A DNA stretch of 59,790 nucleotides. It comes from Candidatus Cryptobacteroides excrementipullorum (GTDB taxonomy: Bacteria > Bacteroidota > Bacteroidia > Bacteroidales > UBA932). Where the stretch lies: the NCBI GenBank assembly GCA_017695065.1, contig JADILZ010000026.1, forward strand, positions 1 through 59,790, in the 5' to 3' direction. Every line of letters begins with the position of its first letter. Positions within the stretch are counted from its first letter, which is position 1. A program made the position numbers and the translations under genes. The notes beneath the pieces are model-generated. The model saw only the letters and a list, made by a program, of their open reading frames with translations. It did not search any database and was not told the DNA's origin. Positions 1 to 7,742 of the stretch are shown here, piece after piece.

Positions 1-263
1 ATTTCCGCACTATGCAGCCCTTCTCCGGACATTATACCCGCACTTCCGACAGGCTCTCCGGTCTCTTTCAGGACCACGGCATAGGTTTCCGGGGCTGAAA
101 ATATCGTGCGAATCACATTCAGGCTGTCTTCCACGGAAGTATGAGGAGGCCAGCCCGCAATAGGGCCGATTTCGGGATCCCGGGCGTATTTATATAAGGA
201 TTCTGCATCCGACTCTCGCCAGGGACGCAATACAAGCCGCTCTGTAACTATCTCTTTATCCAT
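1..263 (-). CDS. GNAT-family N-acetyltransferase, RimJ/RimL type (partial, C-terminus off the window)
   Basis: The ATG at 263 opens a frame that stays open to base 1, giving the first 87 residues. The start [20 protein letters not shown] is the usual opening of RimJ/RimL-type GNAT enzymes, where TERLxLRPW forms the first beta strand and the following region holds the RDP-x-I segment (ARDPEIGPI here). A later [15 protein letters not shown] matches strands 3-4 of the fold. The acetyl-CoA loop would lie beyond the window. Such enzymes acetylate amino groups of proteins or small molecules; the substrate cannot be inferred. It is transcribed leftwards, away from the MITE-like element that starts 180 bases upstream. 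Confidence 0.8.
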   Translation of the reverse strand, partial: MDKEIVTERLVLRPWRESDAESLYKYARDPEIGPIAGWPPHTSVEDSLNVIRTIFSAPETYAVVLKETGEPVGSAGIMSGEGLHSAE

Positions 264-444
264 TGTTAAGACTTTAATTTCACTCTGTCTCGTCCGTTCC
301 CTTTTTACGCCTTGGACTTTTGGTCAAGTTTGCATTTTGCTTGTCAGGCTCGACGACTTCTGACATTTCCTTATGCCACAAATGACATCTGATGCAAAAA
401 TAGTATTTATCATTGAAAATCATACCATTAAGTACGGATAAAAT

Positions 445-770
445 AACGTGAATTCGATGAATTTAATTCATTAAATTACATCGAATTACCTCTTTTCAGG
501 AGCAGGCCCGTAGCCTGCGACAGGGCCCATCAGGGCCGCACCGGAGCGTCAGCGAGGCTTCCGTCAGGGAAGCCGAAGCAGTGAAGGTGCCGGCGGAGCG
601 ACAGCGAAGCCGCATGCCCCGCCGGGGCTGGCACCGTCAGGTGACTGGGGGTAGACAGTAAGGATTTCCTCCAGAAATCCTTAACGGCAGTGCGACGGAC
701 TCCGATCATTAAAGTTAAGGTATTGAATCTTAGTTTAATATAATTAAAAGTAATTCGTCGAACTGACGTT
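445..770 (+). mobile_element. 326-bp MITE-like element with 19-bp terminal inverted repeats and structured GC-rich core
   Basis: The left end AACGTGAATTCGATGAATT (445-463) and the reverse complement of the right end, AACGTCAGTTCGACGAATT (752-770), agree at 16 of 19 positions. Both ends are flanked by the direct repeat AAAAT (440-444 and 771-775), as expected for a 5-bp target-site duplication. AT-rich arms surround a GC-rich core (531-658) that contains several hairpins, and a further hairpin (660-682) follows the core. No transposase or other open frame is present, so any movement would need help in trans. The same right end and core recur at 59629-59790. The identity of a helper transposase is unknown. 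Confidence 0.7.
531..658 (+). repeat. Structured repeat core, copy 1 (inside the MITE-like element)
   Basis: The core begins with CAGGGCCGCACCGG and ends with GACTGGGGGTAGACAG. Within it are three predicted hairpins: GGCTTCC/GGAAGCC, GCCCC/GGGGC around 616-628, and CACC-GTCA-GGTG near the 3' end. It is followed at once by the hairpin AAGGATTTC-CTCCA-GAAATCCTT (660-682). It is about five bases longer than copies 2 and 3, because of loop differences and small indels. Its function is unknown. Confidence 0.85.
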
Positions 771-844
771 AAAATAATTGTCAGATTATGGTTTCATGTG
801 CTGGATTATAGCGGATACCATATTGTTTTGCATCGTTTCAGCTA

Positions 845-874
845 TTGCCAGTTTATGAAATAACCTTACATTTG
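845..874 (+). promoter_or_regulatory. Bacteroidetes-type promoter of the nitroreductase gene
   Basis: TTG at 845-847 is followed after 19 bases by TACATTTG at 867-874, matching the Bacteroidetes sigma-ABfr consensus TTTG-N19-21-TAnnTTTG. The expected transcription start is near 881, about 24 bases before the ATG at 905. Confidence 0.7.
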
Positions 875-902
875 TTGTTTAGAACATAATTCTAAATGTA
901 AG
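865..902. promoter_or_regulatory. Nested palindrome over the nitroreductase promoter and leader (putative operator)
   Basis: CTTACATTT (865-873) is repeated as a perfect inverted copy AAATGTAAG (894-902). Inside lies a second perfect inverted repeat, TTTAGAA-cataa-TTCTAAA (878-896). The outer left arm overlaps the -7 element, so a dimeric repressor bound here would block polymerase. Alternatively the arms could fold as an RNA leader hairpin that hides the start region. Confidence 0.55.
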
Positions 903-904
903 TT

Positions 905-1414
905 ATGGGATTTCTGGAACTTGTAAAAAAACGCCATTCTACGAGAAGCTACAGGCCGGAAAAGGTGGAAAAAGAAAAGGTCAGCTATATCCTGGAGTGC
1001 GCCAGGATGGCACCCTCCGCTGTAAACCGCCAGCCGTGGCTGTTTTATGTAATTGAAAGTGAGTATAAAAGAAAGCTTGTACAGGAGTGCTATTCCAGGG
1101 AGTGGATCCAGGAAGCACCTTTATACATAGCGGTCTGTGTGGACTGTACTGCCGCATGGACACGCAAATACGACGGCAAGAACCATGCAGATATAGATGC
1201 GGCCATTGCGACTGAACATATCTGTCTGGCGGCGGCAGAAGTCGGGCTCGGCAGCTGCTGGGTCTGCAATTTCGATGTAAACAAATTCAAGGAAAATTTC
1301 CGCTTGCCGTCCGGGATCGAGCCTGTAGCCATAGTCCCTGTCGGATATGCCGCAGCCGGGCCGGAGCAACATTCTTCCAGGAAACCTGAAGAGGACATCG
1401 TAAGGTATCTCTGA
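905..1414 (+). CDS. Nitroreductase family protein (FMN-dependent oxidoreductase)
   Basis: This 169-residue protein is a compact member of the nitroreductase fold. Recognisable landmarks are RHSTRSY (residues 10-16, FMN phosphate contact), APSAVNRQPW (36-45, the classic substrate/FMN loop) and the GLGSCWV segment near residue 115. Such enzymes use NAD(P)H and FMN to reduce nitro groups, quinones or flavins; the true substrate is not visible. The gene stands alone: upstream is the MITE-like element and a palindromic promoter, and downstream is a convergent methyltransferase gene only 22 bases away. The palindrome suggests regulated, perhaps redox- or drug-responsive, expression. Confidence 0.92.
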   Translation: MGFLELVKKRHSTRSYRPEKVEKEKVSYILECARMAPSAVNRQPWLFYVIESEYKRKLVQECYSREWIQEAPLYIAVCVDCTAAWTRKYDGKNHADIDAAIATEHICLAAAEVGLGSCWVCNFDVNKFKENFRLPSGIEPVAIVPVGYAAAGPEQHSSRKPEEDIVRYL

Positions 1415-1436
1415 GACCTTACGGGCGCATGATGAC

Positions 1437-2252
1437 TCAACGGAACCGGTAACTCCAGATTCCGCAGCTGAGCCGCAGCGGCGAGATCATCTTCATCACC
1501 CGTCCGGCAAGTCCCCAGCGTCCGGGAGCGTAATCGCAGTAGTACATTGTCCCGAGCAGTTCCAGGGCTCCGTTCCACCGCTCCACCTCATGCGGGTCAT
1601 CGCAGCCCCAGCGGAACTGCGCATCTGTCTGGCACACAGACTTGTGGTGCCTGGTCTGGCCGCTGGCCATCCTGCCCATCCTCTCGAAATATATCACACC
1701 GCCCCTGAAGCGTGCGGCAAGGTCTGCAAGCACCTGCCTGACTTCATTTTCCGTAAAATACATGAAGACCCCTTCGCAGATAAACAGGAACTGCCCTGAA
1801 GGATGACGCCCCCGGAGGCTGTCCATCCACTCCGTGTCCAGCATGGAGCAGGAAATGTACCTGTCTCTCCCGGTCTGCGGAAGCAGGGTCTCCCTCAGGG
1901 AAATGACATCCGGAAGGTCAAGCTCATAGAATACGGCCTTTCCTGCGTTTGAAAGCCGCTGTACTCTGGGGTCAAGGCCGCATCCGAGCAGGACCACCAC
2001 CGGATTTTCATGAGAGGCGATGAAACTGTCCGCAGCATCATCGAGATACCTGGTCCTTACAGCCACACCAGTCATGCTCATCCTGTCCCGGCTGAATTTC
2101 CGGAAATCATAGTCAATCCGCTCCACAAGGGAGCATGAAACAGTGTCGTGGAAAAGCGCATCCTTGCGCCGGGATTCCACGGCCCTCATCCACAGAGGGA
2201 TAAGCAATGTCTCCTGGACATTGCCCGAAAATTGTATCCTTGTCTTCTCCAT
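1437..2252 (-). CDS. Class I SAM-dependent methyltransferase, LCM/TcmP family
   Basis: This 271-residue protein resembles the leucine carboxyl methyltransferase family (Pfam LCM, which includes bacterial TcmP-like O-methyltransferases). Evidence includes the early ETLLIPLWMRAVES segment with a basic patch, the RTRYLDD motif around residue 68, and the SAM-binding VVVLLGCGLDPRVQRL followed by FYELDLPDVI, where the acidic residue contacts the ribose. FICEGVFMYF (around residue 158) is another family hallmark. Bacterial members methylate carboxyl or hydroxyl groups of small molecules; the substrate here is unknown. It lies downstream of the membrane-kinase fusion gene on the same strand, but has its own promoter at 2275-2305. 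Confidence 0.85.
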   Translation of the reverse strand: MEKTRIQFSGNVQETLLIPLWMRAVESRRKDALFHDTVSCSLVERIDYDFRKFSRDRMSMTGVAVRTRYLDDAADSFIASHENPVVVLLGCGLDPRVQRLSNAGKAVFYELDLPDVISLRETLLPQTGRDRYISCSMLDTEWMDSLRGRHPSGQFLFICEGVFMYFTENEVRQVLADLAARFRGGVIYFERMGRMASGQTRHHKSVCQTDAQFRWGCDDPHEVERWNGALELLGTMYYCDYAPGRWGLAGRVMKMISPLRLSCGIWSYRFR

Positions 2253-2274
2253 AGCATTATATGTATGACGGATA

Positions 2275-2305
2275 CAAATTTATCCCGCACGGATTTTCCG
2301 GGCAA
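2275..2305 (-). promoter_or_regulatory. Promoter of the LCM-family methyltransferase gene
   Basis: Read on the minus strand, TTG (2303-2305) is followed after 20 bases by TAAATTTG (2275-2282), a good match to the Bacteroidetes consensus. The start codon lies 23 bases further on. Confidence 0.65.
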
Positions 2306-2368
2306 TCCCAATTTGTTGGTATCCGGCAGCCGAAGGGCACGGAAACCGGGACAGTCCCGGAAATATCG

Positions 2369-3709
2369 TCAGCCGATATGCCCCGCAGCCTGAAGGACCG
2401 CCTCCACAGCCCCGTCTATGCCTATACGCTCGGTGTTGATGACCAGGTCGTATCCGGAAGGGTCGGCCCACTGCCTGCCGGTGTACTGCCAGTAATGGTT
2501 GGCCCTGCCGGTATTGACCCTGTCGACCTTCCTGAGGGCTTCTTCTTCAGATATGCCGAACCGGGACATCACCTTCCTTGCGGCGAAATCCCGGCCGGAG
2601 ACGATGAAGACACGGAGCACATGCGGGTCGTCACGGAGTATCCAGTTGCCGAGCCTGCCGACAATGACGCAAGGCCCCTTATGGGCCAGCTCGCGTATCG
2701 TACGGCTCTGGCTGACAAATATCGCGTCATCCCTGGAAGGGTTCATGGACATGGGGATACTGCTGTCGGCGATTACCAGCTCCCAGAGACGGGCTGTCGA
2801 GATATTCTGCTCATTCTCCTCCACAAAATCCGGAGTGTATCCCATCTGGCTGGCCGTACTGTCAATCAGTTGCCTGCTGTAGCACGGGCATCCGAGCCTG
2901 CGGGCCACAGCCTCCCCTACCTCGTTTCCTCCGCTGCCGTACATCCTGGCAATGGTGACCACACGGTGCCCTCCCCAGGTATCGGCCCCTGCCACGGAGA
3001 CAGGCACGGCACGCGGGCCTGATGGTATGAATATCCTGTCAAGCCATGATATCCTGCCGGAAAAGACACGTACCATGAACCCCACATAGAACATGGACAC
3101 GAGAGTCCCGGCCCCGACCATCTTCCAGTCCCAGTGCCCGAAGAACACGAACATGAAAATTATCCCGATACACACAAGCGATGTGTCGGAACATATCTTC
3201 ACCTTGCTGAATTCGCATTTCAACGCCTTCGAAATCGCCAGCGGAAGACCCTCACCGGCAAGTATCAGGGAGTCGCAGCGCACCTCACACGCGATTCCGA
3301 ACGCAAGGACAGCCCCGCCTGCAAGGAGTTCGAGGAACCTGAGAGAGTACCCGGCCAGCGGATTCATGTCAAGCGGCACCTGCAGGAAGCCGGTGAGCCA
3401 CATTGTCAGGTCGGTGTAGAAACCGAACAGGAAAGACACGGCTATCTGGAGGAACTGCCTCTTCTCGAAGTCCCTGCGCAGGAGCAGAATCTGTATCACT
3501 ATGAAAAACACGTGCATGCATATCGTCAGCTGCCCCATTGAAAGACCCACGCCAGGCACGAGGGACAGGATATACGGAGGCGCCGATATTGGGGAAGACC
3601 CGAGGTTGGCCCTGATGGAAAGCGATGTACCAAGGGCGATTACAAACAGTATAACGACAAAACTGGCATAGCGGCGGACCCACTCTGCCCTGCTTCTTGA
3701 TGCTGTCAT
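2369..3709 (-). CDS. YczE/YitT-like membrane protein fused to a cytidylate-kinase-like domain
   Basis: The ATG at 3709 gives 446 residues; a longer frame begins with GTG at 3760 but overlaps a possible -7 element (3737-3744). Residues from about 14 to 205 form several membrane helices with the sequence RANLGSSPISAPPY, typical of the YczE/YyaS/YitT membrane family. The second half begins with VVTIARMYGSGGNEVGEAVA, the P-loop region of the cytidylate-kinase-like (Cytidylate_kin2) family, and continues with IVGRLGNWIL and the lid/arginine segments RKVDRVNTGRANHYW and YDLVINTE. This fusion is recurrent in Bacteroidetes. The kinase domain would face the cytoplasm. Its substrate and the cargo of the membrane part are unknown. 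Confidence 0.85.
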   Translation of the reverse strand: MTASRSRAEWVRRYASFVVILFVIALGTSLSIRANLGSSPISAPPYILSLVPGVGLSMGQLTICMHVFFIVIQILLLRRDFEKRQFLQIAVSFLFGFYTDLTMWLTGFLQVPLDMNPLAGYSLRFLELLAGGAVLAFGIACEVRCDSLILAGEGLPLAISKALKCEFSKVKICSDTSLVCIGIIFMFVFFGHWDWKMVGAGTLVSMFYVGFMVRVFSGRISWLDRIFIPSGPRAVPVSVAGADTWGGHRVVTIARMYGSGGNEVGEAVARRLGCPCYSRQLIDSTASQMGYTPDFVEENEQNISTARLWELVIADSSIPMSMNPSRDDAIFVSQSRTIRELAHKGPCVIVGRLGNWILRDDPHVLRVFIVSGRDFAARKVMSRFGISEEEALRKVDRVNTGRANHYWQYTGRQWADPSGYDLVINTERIGIDGAVEAVLQAAGHIG

Positions 3710-3898
3710 CCGAAAACGTTTTTTGGAAACCGGGTGCAAACTTACAAAAAAACGTGTCACGGAGTGACTGAGGTTCAGACAGACATTAAAGGAAGTACAG
3801 CAAAATTTGGATTTTCATAAATACTTGCTAAATTTATAAATTTTGGAAATCCGTAATTTACGGTTAAAATATTTCACGACGGTAACATTTTCAGAAAA

Positions 3899-5611
3899 AT
3901 GGAAAGAATCATAGAATGCGTGCCGAATTTCAGTGAAGGGCGCAACAAAGAGGTTATCAACAAGATAGTCAATGCAATCGAGAAATCAGGCGGGGTCAAG
4001 GTCCTGGACGTAGACCCCGGAGAGGCTACCAACAGGACTGTCGTCACCTTCATCGGTGCACCTGAAGCTGTCGTGGAGGCGGCCTACAACGGGGTACGCT
4101 GTGCCGGGGAACTGATAGACATGAGGCAGCATCACGGTGCGCACCCGCGCTCAGGAGCCACGGATGTCCTTCCGCTGATTCCCGTGGCTGGAGTCTCGCT
4201 TGAAGAGTGCGCAGAGATGGCCAGGGGACTTGCCCGCAGAATATATGACGGTCTGGGGATACCTTGCTACTGCTACGAGGCCGCGGCCTTCAAGCCGGAA
4301 AGAAAGAACCTGGCCGTATGCAGGGCCGGTGAATATGAGGCCCTTCCGGAAAAGATTGCTGACCCAGAGAAGGCTCCGGACTTCGGGCCGGACAGCTATA
4401 CGGAAAAGGCTGCATTCTCAGGGGCCACCAACGTGGGAGCGCGTGACTTCCTGATAGCCGTGAATTTCAACCTCAACACCACATCCACCCGCAGGGCCAA
4501 CGCCATTGCATTCGATGTCAGGGAGAAAGGACGCCCGGCCCGGGAAGGCAACCCGATTACCGGGAAAATCATCAAAGACGAAAACGGGAAGACCGTCATG
4601 ATACCGGGGACACTGAAAGGGTGCAAGGCAATAGGCTGGTACATAGACGAATACGGCATAGCCCAGGTATCAATGAACATAACAGACATCAGCGCTACTC
4701 CGCTGCACAAGGCATTCGAGGAGGTGTGCCGGGCTGCAGCCGCACGCGGAATCAGGGTGACAGGGACGGAAATCGTAGGGCTTGTGCCCAAGAAAGCCCT
4801 GACAGATGCCGGGAAATATTTTCTGGAGAAGCAGAGCCGTTCTACAGGCATATCAGAGGAAGAAATCATAAAAATAGCCGTCAAGTCAATGGGCCTGGAT
4901 GACCTTAAGCCTTTCAACCCTAAGGAGAAAGTGATCGAATACCTGATGGAGACAGAGGAGGAGGCAGCCGTGAGGGAAAGGCTCGTGCGCATGAGCTGCA
5001 AAGGGTTCGCGTATGAGACAGCGTCCGAGTCAGCGGCCCCGGGAGGCGGCTCCATTTCCGCCTACATGGGTGCTCTGGGGGCGGCGCTGGGGACCATGGT
5101 GGCCAACCTGTCCGCCCACAAGCCAGGATGGGACAGCAGATGGAAGGAATTCTCGGACTATGCGGAACAGGGGCAGGCCATTCTGAAGGAACTTCTGGCT
5201 CTCGTGGACAAGGACACGGCTGCATTCAACAGGATAATGGCGGCATTCGGGATGCCTAAAGCCACTGAAGAAGAAAAACTTGCAAGGGACAAGGCAATCC
5301 AGGACGCCACCCTATATGCCACTGAAGTCCCGCTCAAGACCATGCGGGCCGCCTCCAGGGCCTTTCCGCTGCTCAGTGCGATGGCGGAGAAAGGCAACCC
5401 CAACTCGGTTTCAGATGCCGGTGTAGGGGCGCTGGCAGCCAGGAGCGCAGTGCTCGGCGCTCTGCTTAATGTGCGTATCAACGCCGCAGGGCTGAAGGAC
5501 AGGGCTGCGGCAGAAGTGCTTCTGGATGAGGCCGACGCCATCGCCGCCGAAGCCGTCCAGGCTGAGAAGGACATCCTCCTGGAAGTGGAAAAGAAAATCG
5601 CATCAGAATGA
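3899..5611 (+). CDS. ftcD: Bifunctional glutamate formimidoyltransferase / formimidotetrahydrofolate cyclodeaminase
   Basis: This enzyme performs the last steps of histidine degradation: it moves the formimino group from N-formiminoglutamate to tetrahydrofolate, then releases ammonia to give 5,10-methenyl-THF. Residues 1 to about 325 are the transferase, with MERIIECVPNFSEGRN at the start and HHGAHPRSGATDVLPL containing the catalytic His. Residues from about 360 to 570 are the all-helical cyclodeaminase (SESAAPGGGSISAYMGALGAAL; NPNSVSDAGVGA). The 570-residue length matches fused enzymes of animals and many Bacteroidetes. hutU follows 97 bases downstream. Genes for histidase and imidazolonepropionase are not in this window. 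Confidence 0.96.
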   Translation: MERIIECVPNFSEGRNKEVINKIVNAIEKSGGVKVLDVDPGEATNRTVVTFIGAPEAVVEAAYNGVRCAGELIDMRQHHGAHPRSGATDVLPLIPVAGVSLEECAEMARGLARRIYDGLGIPCYCYEAAAFKPERKNLAVCRAGEYEALPEKIADPEKAPDFGPDSYTEKAAFSGATNVGARDFLIAVNFNLNTTSTRRANAIAFDVREKGRPAREGNPITGKIIKDENGKTVMIPGTLKGCKAIGWYIDEYGIAQVSMNITDISATPLHKAFEEVCRAAAARGIRVTGTEIVGLVPKKALTDAGKYFLEKQSRSTGISEEEIIKIAVKSMGLDDLKPFNPKEKVIEYLMETEEEAAVRERLVRMSCKGFAYETASESAAPGGGSISAYMGALGAALGTMVANLSAHKPGWDSRWKEFSDYAEQGQAILKELLALVDKDTAAFNRIMAAFGMPKATEEEKLARDKAIQDATLYATEVPLKTMRAASRAFPLLSAMAEKGNPNSVSDAGVGALAARSAVLGALLNVRINAAGLKDRAAAEVLLDEADAIAAEAVQAEKDILLEVEKKIASE

Positions 5612-5629
5612 CCCGTCAGGCGCCTCGGG

Positions 5630-5670
5630 TCAAGATAAACAGGCTTTGGCTTGCCAAAGCCCTGTCTTGA
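5630..5670 (+). other. Long intercistronic hairpin between ftcD and hutU
   Basis: TCAAGA (5630-5635) pairs with TCTTGA (5665-5670), and CAGGCTTTGGC (5640-5650) pairs with GCCAAAGCCCTG (5653-5664) with a one-base bulge and a two-base loop; the two stems are separated by a four-base bulge on the left side. There is no T run after it, so it is a poor terminator. An RNA stability or processing element is more likely. Confidence 0.6.
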
Positions 5671-5708
5671 CAGTGAATTCCAGGGACAAAGAACAATAAA
5701 AAACAATA

Positions 5709-7742
5709 ATGACAATGACTACAGAAGAATTCAGGAAAGCCATACTTGAAGGTATTCCGGAGGAGTTGCCGGAGCCGAAAACATACGATAAAAGCATAAA
5801 CCACGCACCTAAAAGGAAAGACATCCTTTCAGACAAGGAAAAGGCCCTGGCACTGAAAAACGCGCTGAGATATTTTCACCCAAGGCACCATGCGGTGCTG
5901 GCAAAGGAATTCGCCCATGAGCTCAGGACTTACGGCCGCATCTACATGTACCGCTTCCGCCCGGATTACCCGATGTACGCCAGGCACATAGACGAATACC
6001 CCGCGAAGTCGCGCCAGGCCGCGGCCATAATGGCGATGATACAGAACAACCTCGACCCGCGCGTGGCCCAGCATCCCCACGAGCTGATAACATACGGAGG
6101 GAACGGGGCCGTATTCCAGAACTGGGCACAGTACCGCCTGACGATGCAGTACCTCTCCACGATGACGGATGAACAGACACTTGTAATGTATTCCGGCCAT
6201 CCTCTCGGGCTGTTCCCGAGCCACAGGGACGCCCCGAGAGTGATAGTGACCAACGGGATGGTCATCCCCAACTATTCGAAACAGGACGACTGGGAGCGCT
6301 TCAACGCCCTCGGAGTTTCCCAGTACGGACAGATGACAGCGGGCTCCTACATGTACATCGGGCCGCAGGGCATCGTCCACGGCACCACCATCACAGTGAT
6401 GAACGCCGCACGCAAACAGCTGAAAGCCAAGGGAATGTCAGGTACACGGGAGAACATGCGCGGCATGCTGTTTGTCACAGCAGGGCTCGGAGGAATGTCC
6501 GGAGCACAGCCTAAGGCCGGGAACATATCCGGAGTAGTGAGCGTCACCGCCGAGATCAACCCGCTTGCAGCACGCAAGCGCTATGAGCAGGGATGGGTGG
6601 ACGAGATACACGAGGACCTGGACGAGCTCATACCGAGAATCCGCAGGGCCTGTGCAGACAAGGAAGTGGTGTCTCTCGCCTACCAGGGCAACATAGTGGA
6701 CCTCTGGGAAAGGCTCGCTGACGAGGATATCCATGTGGACCTGGGCTCCGACCAGACATCGCTGCACAACCCGTGGGCCGGAGGCTACTACCCTGCCGGC
6801 CTCACCTACGAGGAGTCGAAAAAGATGATGGCCGAGGCACCGGAGCAGTTCAAGGAATGTGTAAAGGCATCTCTCCGCAGACAGGCTGCGGCCATCAACC
6901 GCCTGGCAGACAAGGGAATGTACTTCTTTGACTACGGCAACGCCTTCCTTCTTGAAGCTTCCCGTGCAGGAGCCGACGTGATGAACCCGGACGGGACATT
7001 CCGCTACCCTTCATACGTGCAGGACATCATGGGGCCGCTGTTCTTCGACTACGGATTCGGCCCGTTCCGCTGGGTCTGCATGTCCGAAAAGCCGGATGAC
7101 CTGGCAAAGAGCGATGCCCTGGCTGTCAAGGTACTGAAAGAAATCGCGCAGACCGCTCCGGAAGAGATACAGGGACAGCTGCATGACAACATCCACTGGA
7201 TCGAGGAGGCCGGGCGGAACCACCTGGTGGTAGGCTCCCAGGCCCGCATCCTGTATGCCGACTGCGAAGGCAGGATGAAAATAGCCCTCGCATTCAACGA
7301 GGCCATCCGCAAAGGCGAAATCACCGCCCCGATAGTCCTCGGACGCGACCACCACGATGTATCCGGGACAGACTCCCCTTACCGGGAGACATCCAACATA
7401 TATGACGGCTCCGCCTTCACCGCAGACATGGCAGTGCAGAATGTCATAGGCGACTCGTTCCGCGGGGCGACCTGGGTGTCCATCCACAACGGAGGAGGCG
7501 TCGGCTGGGGCGAGGTCATCAACGGAGGTTTCGGCATGGTGGTGGACGGCACCCCTGATGCAGAACGGCATATCAGAGAGATGCTGTTCTGGGACGTGAA
7601 CAACGGCATAGCCCGCCGCAGCTGGGCCCGGAACGAAGGCGCCCGGCATGCTATCGAAAGGGAGATGCGGCGTACTCCCGGACTGCGGGTAACACTGCCG
7701 AACATCGCCGACGACTCTTTAATCATGGAGGCTCTTGAATAA
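5709..7742 (+). CDS. hutU: Urocanate hydratase (urocanase)
   Basis: HutU adds water to urocanate to form imidazolonepropionate, using tightly bound NAD+ as an electrophile; it is a cytoplasmic enzyme. The 677-residue length is that of the longer Bacteroidetes type rather than the roughly 550-residue proteobacterial form. Family landmarks are LITYGGNGAVFQNWAQY (substrate loop), VTAGLGGMSGAQPKAG (NAD-binding), the DQTSLHNPWAGGYYP segment, FGPFRWVCMS (with the active-site Cys), and HNGGGVGWGEVINGGFG near the end. Starts at MTMTTEEF or two codons later are both possible. It abuts the CAT-like gene without any gap, so the two are surely co-transcribed. Confidence 0.97.
   Translation: MTMTTEEFRKAILEGIPEELPEPKTYDKSINHAPKRKDILSDKEKALALKNALRYFHPRHHAVLAKEFAHELRTYGRIYMYRFRPDYPMYARHIDEYPAKSRQAAAIMAMIQNNLDPRVAQHPHELITYGGNGAVFQNWAQYRLTMQYLSTMTDEQTLVMYSGHPLGLFPSHRDAPRVIVTNGMVIPNYSKQDDWERFNALGVSQYGQMTAGSYMYIGPQGIVHGTTITVMNAARKQLKAKGMSGTRENMRGMLFVTAGLGGMSGAQPKAGNISGVVSVTAEINPLAARKRYEQGWVDEIHEDLDELIPRIRRACADKEVVSLAYQGNIVDLWERLADEDIHVDLGSDQTSLHNPWAGGYYPAGLTYEESKKMMAEAPEQFKECVKASLRRQAAAINRLADKGMYFFDYGNAFLLEASRAGADVMNPDGTFRYPSYVQDIMGPLFFDYGFGPFRWVCMSEKPDDLAKSDALAVKVLKEIAQTAPEEIQGQLHDNIHWIEEAGRNHLVVGSQARILYADCEGRMKIALAFNEAIRKGEITAPIVLGRDHHDVSGTDSPYRETSNIYDGSAFTADMAVQNVIGDSFRGATWVSIHNGGGVGWGEVINGGFGMVVDGTPDAERHIREMLFWDVNNGIARRSWARNEGARHAIEREMRRTPGLRVTLPNIADDSLIMEALE

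Larger units (their letters stand above)
264..904. other. 641-bp non-coding region holding a MITE-like element and the nitroreductase promoter
   Basis: No credible gene is present. From left to right it holds about 175 bases of upstream sequence for the GNAT gene with no clear signal, a 326-bp element bounded by inverted repeats (445-770), and the promoter and operator-like palindrome of the nitroreductase gene (845-902). Each is described separately. Confidence 0.8.

Noticed and set aside
531..658. Coding sequence within the repeat core
   Set aside because: The four copies differ by indels that are not multiples of three, and no frame is kept across copies.
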